A stretch of 64,000 bases of DNA, from contig CAVUYB010000010.1 in the NCBI GenBank assembly GCA_963745595.1, positions 124,001 through 188,000 on the forward strand, given 5' to 3'. This DNA is from DASZUK01 sp963745595. Its GTDB lineage: Bacteria > Actinomycetota > Acidimicrobiia > Acidimicrobiales > RAAP-2. Below the pieces are notes generated by a model, which was not told the origin of the DNA, searched no databases, and saw only the letters and a program-made list of their open reading frames with translations. This document shows, in pieces, positions 27,874 to 36,806 of this stretch (position 1 is the stretch's first letter; every line of letters begins with the position of its first letter). Both the position numbers and the translations under genes were made by a program.

Positions 27874-28785
27874 CTAGATCTCTCGCACCCTGGCGCTGCC
27901 GAACGCACCGGGCGAACCGAAGAGGCCAGCGGGCCGGATGGCCAGGATGAGCAGCATCGCGGCGTAGACGATCAGGCTCATGAAGCTCGGGTTGACCCAG
28001 ATGGCCGGCACGTTCGTCAAGACCCCGACCAGCAGGCCACCGACGATCGCCCCGCTGAAGCTCCCGAACCCGCCGATCGCCATCCCGGCGAAGCCGTAGA
28101 ACGACAGGTCCGCGCTCGGGAAGGGCGACGCGAAGGTGATGGGGGCCATGAGCATGCCGGCGATCCCGGCCAGGGCGCCGCCGACCGCGAACGCCACCAG
28201 GACGACCTTGGTCACCGGGATCCCGGCCAGCCGCGCGCCCTCGTTGTCCTCGACCGTGGCCCGCAGGACCAGTCCGACGCCGGTCCGTCGCAGCACGACC
28301 TCGAAGATCAGGACGATGAAGAGCGTCGCTCCCAACATGACGATGTAGATGGGCTCGATCGGCACGCCGCCGATCTTGAAGCCTGTCTGCGACACGTAGT
28401 TGTTCACCGGGAGCGTCTCGTCCCCGAACGTGACCTGGAGGATGCTCCCCAACATCAGCCACAGGGCGAACGTGGTGACCAGTGCGCCTTCGGTCAGCGA
28501 CGTGACGTCGCGCCGCCGGGTCAGCGGGAACACCGAGACGAAGTACGTCACGATGCCGATGACCGCGCCGCCGGCCAGGGTGATGGCGGCTACCCCCAGG
28601 ATGGGCCAGCCCAGGATCTGCCACAACCCCAGCATGACCATCGTGCCGGCGACGGCGATCGTTCCTTGCACCAGGTTGAAGACCCCACTGGCGGCCAGGA
28701 TCAGCGTGTAGCCCAGGGCTACCAGGGCGTACAGCGCACCCAGACCGATCCCGGCCTCCAAGGCGAGGCTCACTTCACGGAGCAC
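27874..28785 (-). CDS. livH: Branched-chain amino acid-type ABC permease (LivH-like)
   Basis: A 303-residue permease with about eight hydrophobic spans. GIGLGALYALVALGYTLILA, ASGVFNLVQGTIAVAGTMV and the EAA-like loop ATVEDNEGARLAGIPVTKV, followed by GALAGIAGMLMAPI, are diagnostic of LivH. It forms the membrane channel with LivM. The start is GTG 28785. It lies between the substrate-binding protein and the LivM-LivG fusion. Confidence 0.92.
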   Translation of the reverse strand: MLREVSLALEAGIGLGALYALVALGYTLILAASGVFNLVQGTIAVAGTMVMLGLWQILGWPILGVAAITLAGGAVIGIVTYFVSVFPLTRRRDVTSLTEGALVTTFALWLMLGSILQVTFGDETLPVNNYVSQTGFKIGGVPIEPIYIVMLGATLFIVLIFEVVLRRTGVGLVLRATVEDNEGARLAGIPVTKVVLVAFAVGGALAGIAGMLMAPITFASPFPSADLSFYGFAGMAIGGFGSFSGAIVGGLLVGVLTNVPAIWVNPSFMSLIVYAAMLLILAIRPAGLFGSPGAFGSARVREI

Positions 28786-28879
28786 AGCGTGGATTCCCCT
28801 CGTTCGCTACAGGTGGGTTCCTTGCGGGCTTTCTTCGGTGCGTTCTCTGGACGATCTACCGTCGCCGGCCATCGAACGG

Positions 28880-30142
28880 TTACCCGTTAGGGGGCTTGAC
28901 GGTGATCGGGTACCCCGAGTACCGCCCGTTCACCGGGGTGCCCGGGCGGATGATCCCCCAGTAGGTCTGGTCATCGCCGACTGCGGGAGCCCGTGGTTTG
29001 TCGCGGTGTACTCCGGGTTCTGGTAGGCGAGGAACTGCCCCACCGGGATGTTCTGCTTGCTCATGCCCTCCAGGACCTTCAGCACCTTCTGCATTGTGGT
29101 CGTGGTCTTGGCCTTCGTCATGGCGTACTTGGTCAGGTTGACGGCGTCGGCGTGGTAGGCCGAGATGCCGATGTCGGTGATCGGACCCGGCCGAGGCCAG
29201 CTGCTTGGCGAAGTTGTTGAGCAGCGGGTTGGTTGTCGTCTTCGTCTTCAGGTAGATCCGCGGGGCGACGGCGTAGAACTGCTTCTGCACGGCCGGCGGG
29301 ATGTTCGTCATGACCGACGTGCCGACCGCCTCGTCGTTGACCAGGACCTTGACTGTCTTCCAACCCAGCGTCTGAATGTCACGCATGAAGGCGACGACGC
29401 TGGAGGCGACGACCGAGTGGAGCAGGATCTCCTGGGCCCCGGCGTTCTTGGCCTGCTGGATCGCCGCCGTGTAGTCGGTGGCCCCGGTCGGCGTGGTGAT
29501 GTAGCGCCACCGACGTCATGCCGTACTTGGGGGCGTTGTCCGACGTGATCTTGGTGCCTTCCAGGTCGCCGGACGACTCGTCGGTGATGACGGCGAACTT
29601 CTTGCCCCCCAGTTGCTTGAGCGCGGAGCTTTCCGCCTCGGACTGCAATGTCGTCCGTCGGGATCAACGCGAAGGCATAGGGGAACTCTGTCTGGAGGAA
29701 CGTCCCCGAGCAGAAGGAGATGACCTTCGCCTTGGTCGTCACCGGCAGGACGGCGTTGCAGGTCGGGGTGATCGTCCCACTGTCCATGACGATCGCCGGG
29801 TACTGCTGCAACAGCTGCTGGGCGGCGAGCGCCGCGGTCGAGGCGTTCGACTGGTCGTCCTGGTAGTGGAGGACGATCTTCTTGCCCATGATCCCGCCGC
29901 TCTTGTTGAGCAGGGCCACGATCGCCTTGTCCCCAGCCAGCTGGTAGCCGCCGTACTGGCCGTATGTACCGGTCAGGTCCATCACGGCATCGAAATTCAC
30001 CGTGCCTTTCGTGGCTGCACCGGCACCGGACGTGGCGACTGGTGCTAGCCACTACCGCCGCCACCGTCACCACGCCGGTGACTAGAGCCATCAATACCGC
30101 CGGAAGCCGGCGGGCGCGCGCGAGCGCTTGGGTCCTTCGCAT
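28880..30142 (-). pseudogene. Periplasmic substrate-binding protein of Liv-type importer, broken by five frameshifts
   Basis: The pieces read in order as one 419-residue type-I periplasmic-binding protein: signal peptide (MRRTQALARARRLPAVLMAL), then TVNFDAVMDLTGTYGQYGGY, GIMGKKIVLHYQDDQSNAST, KQLGGKKFAVITDESSGD, YITTPTGATDYTAAIQQAKN, NDEAVGTSVMTNIPPAVQKQ and WGIIRPGTPVNGRYSGYPI. Frame changes fall near 30045, 29655, 29512, 29190 and 28985; four are one extra base and one is one missing base, and undoing them gives an exact multiple of three. The other transporter genes are nearly intact. Either read errors cluster here or the gene is decaying. It would capture the imported acid. Confidence 0.82.
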
Positions 30143-30178
30143 CGAGGTCCCCCCCTCGGGTTGAGTTGTTTGGATTGG

Positions 30179-30192
30179 ATGAAGCGCTTGTT
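30179..30192. promoter_or_regulatory. KstR2-like operator, proximal site
   Basis: ATGAAGCGCTTGTT matches nine of the ten fixed positions of ANCAAGNNCTTGNT. It lies at the expected transcription start of the leftward importer operon, directly after the TATAGT box. Confidence 0.65.
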
Positions 30193-30196
30193 CGAA

Positions 30197-30225
30197 ACTA
30201 TATCCGAACCGTAACCATCATGCAA
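30197..30225 (-). promoter_or_regulatory. Promoter of the leftward importer/catabolic operon
   Basis: On the minus strand TTGCAT (30225-30220), a 17-base spacer and TATAGT (30202-30197) form a fair sigma-A-type promoter 55 bases before the binding-protein start. Palindromes flank it on both sides, fitting repression. Confidence 0.6.
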
Positions 30226-30236
30226 GGGTAATTTGA

Positions 30237-30250
30237 ACAAAGCGCTTGCT
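30237..30250. promoter_or_regulatory. KstR2-like operator, distal site
   Basis: ACAAAGCGCTTGCT matches nine of ten fixed positions of ANCAAGNNCTTGNT. Its centre is 58 bases from the proximal site, just upstream of the -35 box. Confidence 0.65.
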
Positions 30251-30262
30251 TGTTTTGTCGCC

Positions 30263-31087
30263 TCAAACCTGCCAGCGCCGACGCCCCTCGGCGACGAAGA
30301 GACGACCGAACCGGAGCCCGTCGAAGTGGCCGCCCGCGGCCGGCGGGCCGTCCGCCTCCAGCTCGCGGACCAACGTCTCACGCGTCCGTCGGGCCAGGGC
30401 CGGATCGACGTCGGAGAGCCCCTGCCAATCGCTGTCGACCAGCTCGACCGGGCAGTGCACCACGTCGCCCAATAGCAGCGCTCGTTCCGTCCCGGAGCTG
30501 AGCACCACCAGGCTGCTCCCCGGCGTGTGGCCCGGCGCATGGACCGTGTCGACGCCGGGCAGCAGCGGCCCATCGCCTGGCCAGGTCTCGAACCGTGACG
30601 CCACCGCCGTCAACTTCTCGCTCACCCGGTCGTCGGGGGCGACGCTGGTGAAGTACTCCCAGTCCCGTTCGTGGCAACGGTACGTGGCGTTGGGGAAAAC
30701 CGGTTCTCCCTCGACGCTGGACCATCCGATGTGGTCGAAGTGGAGGTGGGTGAAGACCACGTCGGTGACGTCGGCGGGCGCCACGCCCGCCGCCGCGAGC
30801 CGTTCGAGCAACCGCCCGCCGATGCACGGCAACGGCGGATTCGGCCCCATGCCGAGATCGACGAGCACCACCCGGTCGCGCCGTGGGTTCCGGATAAGAA
30901 AGCTCCCCACCGGCATGACCAACTCGTCGTCGCCGGCGAGGAATTCCCGGTACGGCGCCCAGTCCTCGGGATCGGCCCCTTTCCGGCCCGGCTCCGCCGT
31001 CTGATGCGCCCTCGCATAGAGAACGGACGGCGCCACCCGAGCCTCGCCGTCGACCAGCGACGTCACCTCGAGCTCACCTACCTGCAC
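30263..31087 (-). CDS. MBL-fold metallo-hydrolase
   Basis: A 274-residue metallo-beta-lactamase-fold protein. The metal motif THLHFDHIG, GHTPGSSLVVL with its histidine, and LLLGDVVHCPVEL with the bridging aspartate are intact. The arrangement resembles AHL-lactonase-like and ring-lactone hydrolases. In this block it could open a lactone or hydrolyse a thioester. It starts at 31087 and is divergent from an SDR, sharing an operator at 31180. Confidence 0.88.
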   Translation of the reverse strand: MQVGELEVTSLVDGEARVAPSVLYARAHQTAEPGRKGADPEDWAPYREFLAGDDELVMPVGSFLIRNPRRDRVVLVDLGMGPNPPLPCIGGRLLERLAAAGVAPADVTDVVFTHLHFDHIGWSSVEGEPVFPNATYRCHERDWEYFTSVAPDDRVSEKLTAVASRFETWPGDGPLLPGVDTVHAPGHTPGSSLVVLSSGTERALLLGDVVHCPVELVDSDWQGLSDVDPALARRTRETLVRELEADGPPAAGGHFDGLRFGRLFVAEGRRRWQV

Positions 31088-31179
31088 CGGCCCACCTCAC
31101 CGACCTCGAGCCCCATCGACTCAGAGCCCGCCTCCCGACGGCCTCCGTCTTCGCAGCGTACGATCGTCCCTCGTACACA

Positions 31180-31193
31180 AGCAAGCGCTTGCA
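31180..31193. promoter_or_regulatory. KstR2-like operator between MBL hydrolase and SDR
   Basis: AGCAAGCGCTTGCA holds a perfect 12-base palindrome (GCAAGCGCTTGC) and matches nine of ten fixed positions. It lies between two divergent genes. TTGCTT (31184-31179) and TACGCT (31160-31155) on the minus strand could be the hydrolase promoter, overlapped by the site. Confidence 0.75.
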
Positions 31194-31267
31194 TGATTTC
31201 TGACGCCAGTGTGCGAAGTCCAGGCGCCGGGGAAGCAGCCAGCGCCGGACGAAGGAGAAGGCGGTCA

Positions 31268-32079
31268 ATGAGGGGACTCGACGGCAAAGTGGCCATCGTC
31301 ACCGGCGGGGCCTCGGGGCTCGGCCGGGCTATCGCTCGGCGGATGGCCAGCGAAGGGGCCCGGGTAGCGGTGGCCGATATCAACGACGACGGCGCGGCGC
31401 GGGTGGTGGCCGAGATCACCGATCAGGGCGGAAGCGCTCGGGCCATCTCGGTCGACGTCAGCGACGACGCCGCGGTCCAGCGCATGGTCGCCTCCGCCGT
31501 CGACGCCTTCGGCCGGATCGACGCGCTGTTCAACAACGCGGCCGCCCTGGGCAACGAGACGGTCGGCCACGACGGCGACCTCTCGGAGCTGGATGTCGAC
31601 ACGTGGGACCGGACGTTGGCCATCAACCTGCGCGGGGTCATGCTCGGGTGCAAGTACACCGTTCCCCACCTGGTGGCGGCGGGTGGTGGCGCCATCGTCA
31701 ACATCGCCTCCACCGGTGCGTTCCAAGGCACGGTCGTGCGGTCCGCCTACGGCGCGTCCAAAGCCGGGGTGATCGGGTTCAGCCGATACGTCGCCGCCAT
31801 GTACGCCGCCGATCGGGTGCGCTGCAACGCGGTGGCCCCGGCGTACATGGCCAACCCGGACACCTTGGACGAGAGACACCCGATCAGCGCCGCATGGCGC
31901 GCTACGAGCGCATGCTCCCCGATCCGGCCACCCCGGACGACGTCGCCGCCATGGCCGTCTTCTTGGCCTCCGACGACGCCCGCGCCGTCACCGGCCAGAC
32001 GTACGTGGTCGACGCCGGACGCCTCGCCCGTCGGTCGACCGACAGCATCCGGGCCGCCCTCGGCGACGTCACCGACTGA
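31268..32079 (+). CDS. SDR-family oxidoreductase; one frameshift
   Basis: About 270 residues if one base missing near 31890-31905 is restored. MRGLDGKVAIVTGGASGLGRAI at the start, VAVADINDDGA, LFNNAAALG and the catalytic YGASK are in one frame. The end (ARYERMLPDPATPDDVAAM, TGQTYVVDAG) is in another. ATG 31268 has AAGGAGAAGG upstream. Controlled from the shared operator at 31180. Confidence 0.83.
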
Positions 32080-32135
32080 GCTCGGTCGGTGACGTCGGTA
32101 GCGGTCGGGAACGACCGGTACTCGCGGCCGCGGCC

Positions 32136-32987
32136 TCAGACCTCGCCCAGATCCTCGCCGAAGTCCTCTTCCACCATGTCGGGGTGCGTCACCGCCGAGT
32201 CGGCGTACCACGGTTGGTGCACCGAGCTGATCCCGCCGTCCATGATGATCGTCTGGCCGGTGATGTAGCCCGAGTCGTCCGAGGCCAAGAAGACGGCCAG
32301 CGCGGCCACGTCGACCGGCCAACCGGGACGCCGGACCAGGCGGTGGCGGCGGCGGGCTTGGCGCTGCTCCAGCGACATGTTCTGGAGGGCGGCCTCGGTC
32401 AGGATGAGGCCGGGCGCGATGCAGTTGCTGCGGACCCCCAGCCGGCCGTGGCTGGTCGCGATGGACCGCGTCAAGCCGTGCAGGGCCGCCTTCGACGTGC
32501 TGTACGCCACCCCCGCGACGTCGCCGTGGAAGCCGGCCGGCGTCGAGATGTTGATGACGTTGCCCGCCCCGGTCGTCTTCAGCATGTGGGGCACGGCGTA
32601 CTTGGCGGCCAGGAAGGGACCGCGGATGTTGACGGCATAGGCGCGGTCCCAGGTCTCGACCGGCGTCGTCTCGACGTTCACGTCGGTGCGCATCACCCAC
32701 GGCTCCATGGCCGCGGCGTTGTTCACCAAGACGTCCAGCCGGCCGAACGTCCCGACCGCCTCGTCGATGATCGCTTTCATGGCGTCACCATCGGCCACGT
32801 CGGCCTGACGAAGGACGACCGTCAACGAGGCTTCGTCGGCCTCGGCCGTCAGGTCGTCGGTGCCGGACGTGTCGATGTCAACTGCCACGACCACCGCGCC
32901 TTCCCGGGCCATACCGAGCGCGATGCTCCGGCCGATACCGCGCGCGCCGCCGGTGACGACCGCCACTCGATCCTGCAGCTTTGCCAT
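32136..32987 (-). CDS. SDR-family oxidoreductase
   Basis: A 283-residue SDR. TGGARGIGRSIALGMAREG, VVVAVDIDTSG, LVNNAAAMEPW and catalytic YSTSK are present, and the C-terminus carries TGQTIIMDGGISSVHQPWYA. It resembles the SDRs at 20145 and 35024 (long MDGG... tails), suggesting duplication within the block. ATG at 32987 is chosen because GAGGGGG lies just upstream; the longer frame runs over the operator. Confidence 0.9.
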   Translation of the reverse strand: MAKLQDRVAVVTGGARGIGRSIALGMAREGAVVVAVDIDTSGTDDLTAEADEASLTVVLRQADVADGDAMKAIIDEAVGTFGRLDVLVNNAAAMEPWVMRTDVNVETTPVETWDRAYAVNIRGPFLAAKYAVPHMLKTTGAGNVINISTPAGFHGDVAGVAYSTSKAALHGLTRSIATSHGRLGVRSNCIAPGLILTEAALQNMSLEQRQARRRHRLVRRPGWPVDVAALAVFLASDDSGYITGQTIIMDGGISSVHQPWYADSAVTHPDMVEEDFGEDLGEV

Positions 32988-33016
32988 GCCACCCCCTCGT
33001 TCCGCGAAGGGCCCCG

Positions 33017-33053
33017 ACCGTACCATCGACCAGCTTTCTGGCAAGCGCTTGTT
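33017..33053 (-). promoter_or_regulatory. Promoter and KstR2-like operator of the SDR at 32987
   Basis: On the minus strand TTGCCA (33044-33039), 16 bases and TACGGT (33022-33017) resemble a promoter. GGCAAGCGCTTGTT (33040-33053) matches nine of ten fixed positions of ANCAAGNNCTTGNT and covers the -35 box. Confidence 0.65.
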
Positions 33054-33112
33054 CCAGACGCTCGGGGACGATCGTCGGGCGGGCCTCGGCCGCGTTGGCG
33101 CTGGTGAGGCCG

Positions 33113-33157
33113 TTGACACACTCGGGCCTCCGCCTTAAAGTTGGTCGAGCGCTTGGT
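33113..33157 (+). promoter_or_regulatory. Strong promoter with KstR2-like operator at start site
   Basis: A consensus TTGACA (33113-33118), 17 bases and TAAAGT (33136-33141) form the best promoter in the window. Directly after it, GTCGAGCGCTTGGT (33144-33157) matches eight of ten operator positions, covering the likely transcription start. It should drive the rightward VOC-amidohydrolase-SDR operon. Up to 33261 nothing else is seen. Confidence 0.7.
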
Positions 33158-33261
33158 TGGGTTTCGCCCGGGGGGAGCGATCGAGGGGCTCCACCGGGGG
33201 AGGTACGCGAAGTGACCGAGCGAGGTCGGGCTGGCCGGGGGGCCGGCGGGGAGGACGCAGT

Positions 33262-33789
33262 GTGTCGACGCACCCTTTGACCCGTACGCCCTACCACGTC
33301 GGCCTGGCGACGTGTGCCCTCGAGTCGGCTATGGCCGAGCTCGGCCCGATGGCCGGCACCGACTGGTCGGTGGTGCGAGCCGGGGTCGAGCCGGGGCTCG
33401 GGACCCCGGCCGGACCGGTGCCGTGGACGGTGCGGACGGTCCACTCGTGCCAGGGGCCGCTCCACATCGAGCTGCTCGAAGGGTCGCCGGGGAGCATCTG
33501 GGAAACGCCGCTCACGACCAGCGTGCACCACGTCGGATACTGGTCCGACAACGTCGCCGGCGACATCGAGCGGCTCGACCACGAAGGTTGGAGCCTGGAG
33601 CTCAGCCTCTTCGCCGACGGGCGACCGGTCGAGTTCGCGTACCTGTCCAAGGCCGGATCGATCCGGATCGAGCTCGTCGACGTCGCCCGACGGCCGGCCT
33701 ACCTCGAACGAGTGGGCACCGTCGGCTATTCGATCCACGGCGAGCCGGTGACGGCGGCCGACCACGCAACCAAAGGAGGGGCCCGATGA
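33262..33789 (+). CDS. VOC-family (glyoxalase-fold) protein
   Basis: A 175-residue single VOC-like protein: PYHVGLATCALESAMAELGP at the start, HHVGYWSDNVAGDIERLDHEG in the second half. This glyoxalase-4-like pattern, with HVG starting each half, is common beside CoA and steroid catabolic genes. GTG 33262 has GGGGAGGA upstream. It is the first gene of a rightward operon and overlaps the amidohydrolase start by ATGA. Substrate unknown. Confidence 0.85.
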   Translation: MSTHPLTRTPYHVGLATCALESAMAELGPMAGTDWSVVRAGVEPGLGTPAGPVPWTVRTVHSCQGPLHIELLEGSPGSIWETPLTTSVHHVGYWSDNVAGDIERLDHEGWSLELSLFADGRPVEFAYLSKAGSIRIELVDVARRPAYLERVGTVGYSIHGEPVTAADHATKGGAR

Positions 33790-35027
33790 CCTACGACGAC
33801 GACACCGCACCCCCGCTCATCGTCGACGCGGACACGCACATCAACGAGGTGCCGACGATCTGGGCCGATCGACTGCCGGCGCGTTACCGCGAGCGGATGC
33901 CCCGCATCGTCGATCGCGAGCAGGGTGGCAAGTCGTGGCAGTTCGAGAGCGGCCAGGTCTCGATCACCCGCCTGATCAACGTGGCTGGCAGCTCGCCGGC
34001 CTCCTGGACGATGTTCGGCTACAGCGACGACCTGCGCGAGTTCCGCTCCGGTGCGTGGGACCCGAAGGCCCGCCTGGAGGACATGGACGTCGACATGGTC
34101 GACGTCCATGTCATGTACCCGACGTTCCTACTGGGTGGGGCGAGTGTCCTGTCACCCCACGACCGGGAGCTGCAGCTGGCGCTGGTGCAGGCGTACAACG
34201 ACTGGATGTCCGACTTCGCCGCCTACGACCTTGCCCGGCTGGGCGGCGTGGCGCTCATCCCCACCACCGGCGTCGACGACGCGGTGGCCGAGATGGAGCG
34301 CACTCGGGCGCTGCCCGGTATCCGAGCCGCGTTGTTGAGCCGGTGGCCGAACGGCGGCGACGAGCCCGACTACGCCGAGGACGATCGATTTTGGGCGGCG
34401 GCGGCCGATCTCGACATGGCGATCTCGATCCATGTCGGCTTCGACGAGGAGGGCGAGGTGGCGGCGGTGGACAAGAGCGAGGCGGCGATCGCGTCGAAGA
34501 TCGACCAGATGGGGACCGTCACGCTCCCCATCCTCAACCAGGAGCGCCAAGGCATCAGCATGATCCCGATCATGTCCCACTTGATCCTGTCGGGCACCTT
34601 CGAACGGCACCCGGCCCTGCGCGTCGGGGCCATCGAGGTCGGTGCCGGATGGGTGCCGTTCTTCTTGGAGCAGACGGACGACAACTATCTCCGACATCGG
34701 TTCTGGACCAACACGCACCTACCCGTGCTGCCGAGCGCCTACTGGGAGCGGAACTGCTTCACCACGTTCCAGATCGACGAGTTCGCGGTCCGTCATCGCG
34801 ACGAGGTCGGCGTCGGGACGATCATGTGGTCGTCCGACTACCCGCACAGCGGCGCCGATTGGCCGAACTCACAGGTCACCATCGGACGGCACATGCACGG
34901 CGTCTCACCGAACGACCGCCGCAAGATCCTCGGCGAGAACGCGCTGCGCTTCTACGGGATGTCGACCGACGACGTACGGGCGTCGGCGGCCAGCCGGTCC
35001 GGTCTCACGACGGTGTCCGGCTCGTGA
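33786..35027 (+). CDS. Amidohydrolase family protein (amidohydrolase-2 type)
   Basis: A 413-residue TIM-barrel metalloenzyme. VDADTHINEVP carries the first metal histidine, SIHVGFDEEG and IMSHLILSG the middle ones, and WSSDYPHSGADWP the terminal aspartate; ILGENALRFYGM is the typical end. A probable decarboxylase or C-C/C-N hydrolase for a cyclic acid. It overlaps both neighbours (ATGA, GTGA), so it is tightly coupled to the VOC and SDR genes. Confidence 0.9.
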   Translation: MTYDDDTAPPLIVDADTHINEVPTIWADRLPARYRERMPRIVDREQGGKSWQFESGQVSITRLINVAGSSPASWTMFGYSDDLREFRSGAWDPKARLEDMDVDMVDVHVMYPTFLLGGASVLSPHDRELQLALVQAYNDWMSDFAAYDLARLGGVALIPTTGVDDAVAEMERTRALPGIRAALLSRWPNGGDEPDYAEDDRFWAAAADLDMAISIHVGFDEEGEVAAVDKSEAAIASKIDQMGTVTLPILNQERQGISMIPIMSHLILSGTFERHPALRVGAIEVGAGWVPFFLEQTDDNYLRHRFWTNTHLPVLPSAYWERNCFTTFQIDEFAVRHRDEVGVGTIMWSSDYPHSGADWPNSQVTIGRHMHGVSPNDRRKILGENALRFYGMSTDDVRASAASRSGLTTVSGS

Positions 35028-35848
35028 GCGGGTCGCAACCGCGCCTGGCCGGCCGGGTCGCCGTCATCACCGGGTCGGCGTCAGGGGCCGGCCGGGCCAC
35101 GGCGCACCGTATGTCGCAGGAAGGCGCGTCCGTGGCGATCGTCGACATCGACGCGCCGGGCGCCCAGCGCGTCGCCGACGAGATCGTCGCCGAGGGCGGG
35201 AACGCGGTGGCACTGCCCACGGATGTGCGAGTCGAGTCGGACGTGGCCGCGATGGTGAACGACGTCGTCGATCGGTTCGGCCGTCTCGACATCCTGCACA
35301 ACAACGCGGCCGATCTCAGCGACGAGCAGATGCACGCCGACGAGGACCCGGTGACCATGGATCTGGCCGTCTGGGACCAAGCCATGGCGGCCAACCTGCG
35401 CGGCCCGCTACTCGGCTGCAAGTACACGATCCCGGTGATGGTCCGCGCCGGAACCGGGGTGATCATCAACACCGCGTCGACGTCCGGCCTCATCGGTGAC
35501 GTCCGGCGCCCGGCGTACGCCGCGTCGAAGGCCGGGCTGATCTCATTGACGCAGTGCGTCGCCACCCAGTACGGCGAGGCCGGCATCCGTTGTGTCGCCA
35601 TCGCGCCCGGGCTCATGCTGTCGCCGGTGGCGCTACGGAACCTCAGCGAAGAGCAGCGTCGGGTGTTCCGGGCCGAGCGACTGATCGACCACGAGGGCAC
35701 CCCGGAAGACCTGGCCGGACTGGCCACCTTCTTGGCCTCCGACGACGCCCAGTACATCACGGGCCAGACGATCGTCATGGACGGTGGCATGCTCGCCCAC
35801 CGGCCGAGCCTGACGCTCGACCACTGGCTGCAGCACAATGCGACATAG
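35024..35848 (+). CDS. SDR-family oxidoreductase
   Basis: A 274-residue SDR. TGSASGAGRATAHRMSQEG, VAIVDIDAPGAQ, LHNNAADLSDEQMHADE and catalytic YAASK are present; the C-terminus has TGQTIVMDGGMLAHRPS. The body resembles the SDR at 31268 (same ...NLRG...LGCKYT... segment). GTG at 35024 overlaps the amidohydrolase stop. Probable alcohol/ketone interconversion in the same pathway. Confidence 0.9.
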   Translation: MSGSQPRLAGRVAVITGSASGAGRATAHRMSQEGASVAIVDIDAPGAQRVADEIVAEGGNAVALPTDVRVESDVAAMVNDVVDRFGRLDILHNNAADLSDEQMHADEDPVTMDLAVWDQAMAANLRGPLLGCKYTIPVMVRAGTGVIINTASTSGLIGDVRRPAYAASKAGLISLTQCVATQYGEAGIRCVAIAPGLMLSPVALRNLSEEQRRVFRAERLIDHEGTPEDLAGLATFLASDDAQYITGQTIVMDGGMLAHRPSLTLDHWLQHNAT

Positions 35849-35899
35849 CCGCCGGCCAACGCCGGTCGACGGGTCGATGCCGGGCAGAACGACGTCGCG

Positions 35900-36724
35900 G
35901 TGACGGGACCGATACTCGACGGCCAGGTGGCCGTCGTCACGGGCGGGGCCGGTGGGATCGGGGCCGCCATCACCCGGCGGTTCGCCGAGGAAGGCGCGGT
36001 GGTCGTCAGCAACGACATCGACGCCGGGCGCCTGAACGACCTGTGCGACGACATCCGAGCCGGCGGCGGCGAGATCCATCCGGTACCGGGCGATATTCGC
36101 CAACCGGCCACGGTGGCCCAGCTGGTCGAGACGGCCCGCGGTTGTCGGGGCGGCGCCATCGACGTCCTGGTCAACAACGTCGGCGACTACCGGCCCAAGG
36201 GCCGCTTCCTCAAGACCACCGAGGACGACTGGCACCAGCTTTTCGCGCTGAACTTCGAGCACTGTCTGCGTTGCACGCACGCCATTGCGCCCACCATGGT
36301 CGAGCAGCGTCGCGGCAGCATCGTCAACGTGACGACCGTCGAGGTCTTCCGTGGCATCCCGACCAACGCGGTCTACTCCGCGTTCAAGAGCGCGGTCTGG
36401 GCGTTCACCCGCAGCCTCGCCGTCGAGCTGGGGAACGACGGCGTGCGGGTCAACGCGGTCGCCCCGGACATCGCCGACACCCTGCAGACCCCGGCGTCGA
36501 TGATGCTCGGCGACCGCGACCCGGCCCTGATCCCCAGCTGGATCCCGCTCGGGCGGTTCGGCCAACCGGTCGACTACGCCGACGTCGTCCTGTTCCTGGC
36601 CTCGGACCAGTCCCGGTTCGTCACCGGCCAGTCGATCTGCGTCGACGGCGGCACGTCGGCGGCCGGCGGGTGGTTCCGCCGCGCCAGCGGCCGCGGCTGG
36701 ACGGCCCTGCCCGACTCGCCGTGA
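35900..36724 (+). CDS. SDR-family oxidoreductase (NNVGDYRP subgroup)
   Basis: A 274-residue SDR. TGGAGGIGAAITRRF, VVVSNDIDAG, VLVNNVGDYRPKG and catalytic YSAFK are present, with VDGGTSAAGGWFRR near the end. It is a paralogue of the SDR at 24229 in the leftward operon. The start is GTG 35900, 51 bases after the previous SDR. Confidence 0.9.
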   Translation: MTGPILDGQVAVVTGGAGGIGAAITRRFAEEGAVVVSNDIDAGRLNDLCDDIRAGGGEIHPVPGDIRQPATVAQLVETARGCRGGAIDVLVNNVGDYRPKGRFLKTTEDDWHQLFALNFEHCLRCTHAIAPTMVEQRRGSIVNVTTVEVFRGIPTNAVYSAFKSAVWAFTRSLAVELGNDGVRVNAVAPDIADTLQTPASMMLGDRDPALIPSWIPLGRFGQPVDYADVVLFLASDQSRFVTGQSICVDGGTSAAGGWFRRASGRGWTALPDSP

Positions 36725-36806
36725 CCCAGTCTCACCGATCACTTCGTACGCCAACGGACGCCCGCGGCACCAGTTGCGGCGCCCGTTCCGACCCCGAGAG
36801 GAAGCC

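Noticed and set aside
25193..28624. A single 1143-codon frame spanning LivH to LivF
   Set aside because: It only strings together the LivM part and LivF with shadow sequence over LivH and LivG. The real genes have their own overlapping starts and stops.
30119..30132. GAGCGCTTGG at codons 4-8 of the binding-protein gene
   Set aside because: Only about seven of ten operator positions fit and it encodes part of the signal peptide; the two upstream sites are better.
25193..30142. Leucine/isoleucine/valine uptake as the role of the importer
   Set aside because: The family name is kept, but genes around it are catabolic and the operators are shared with them; a catabolic acid is more likely as cargo.
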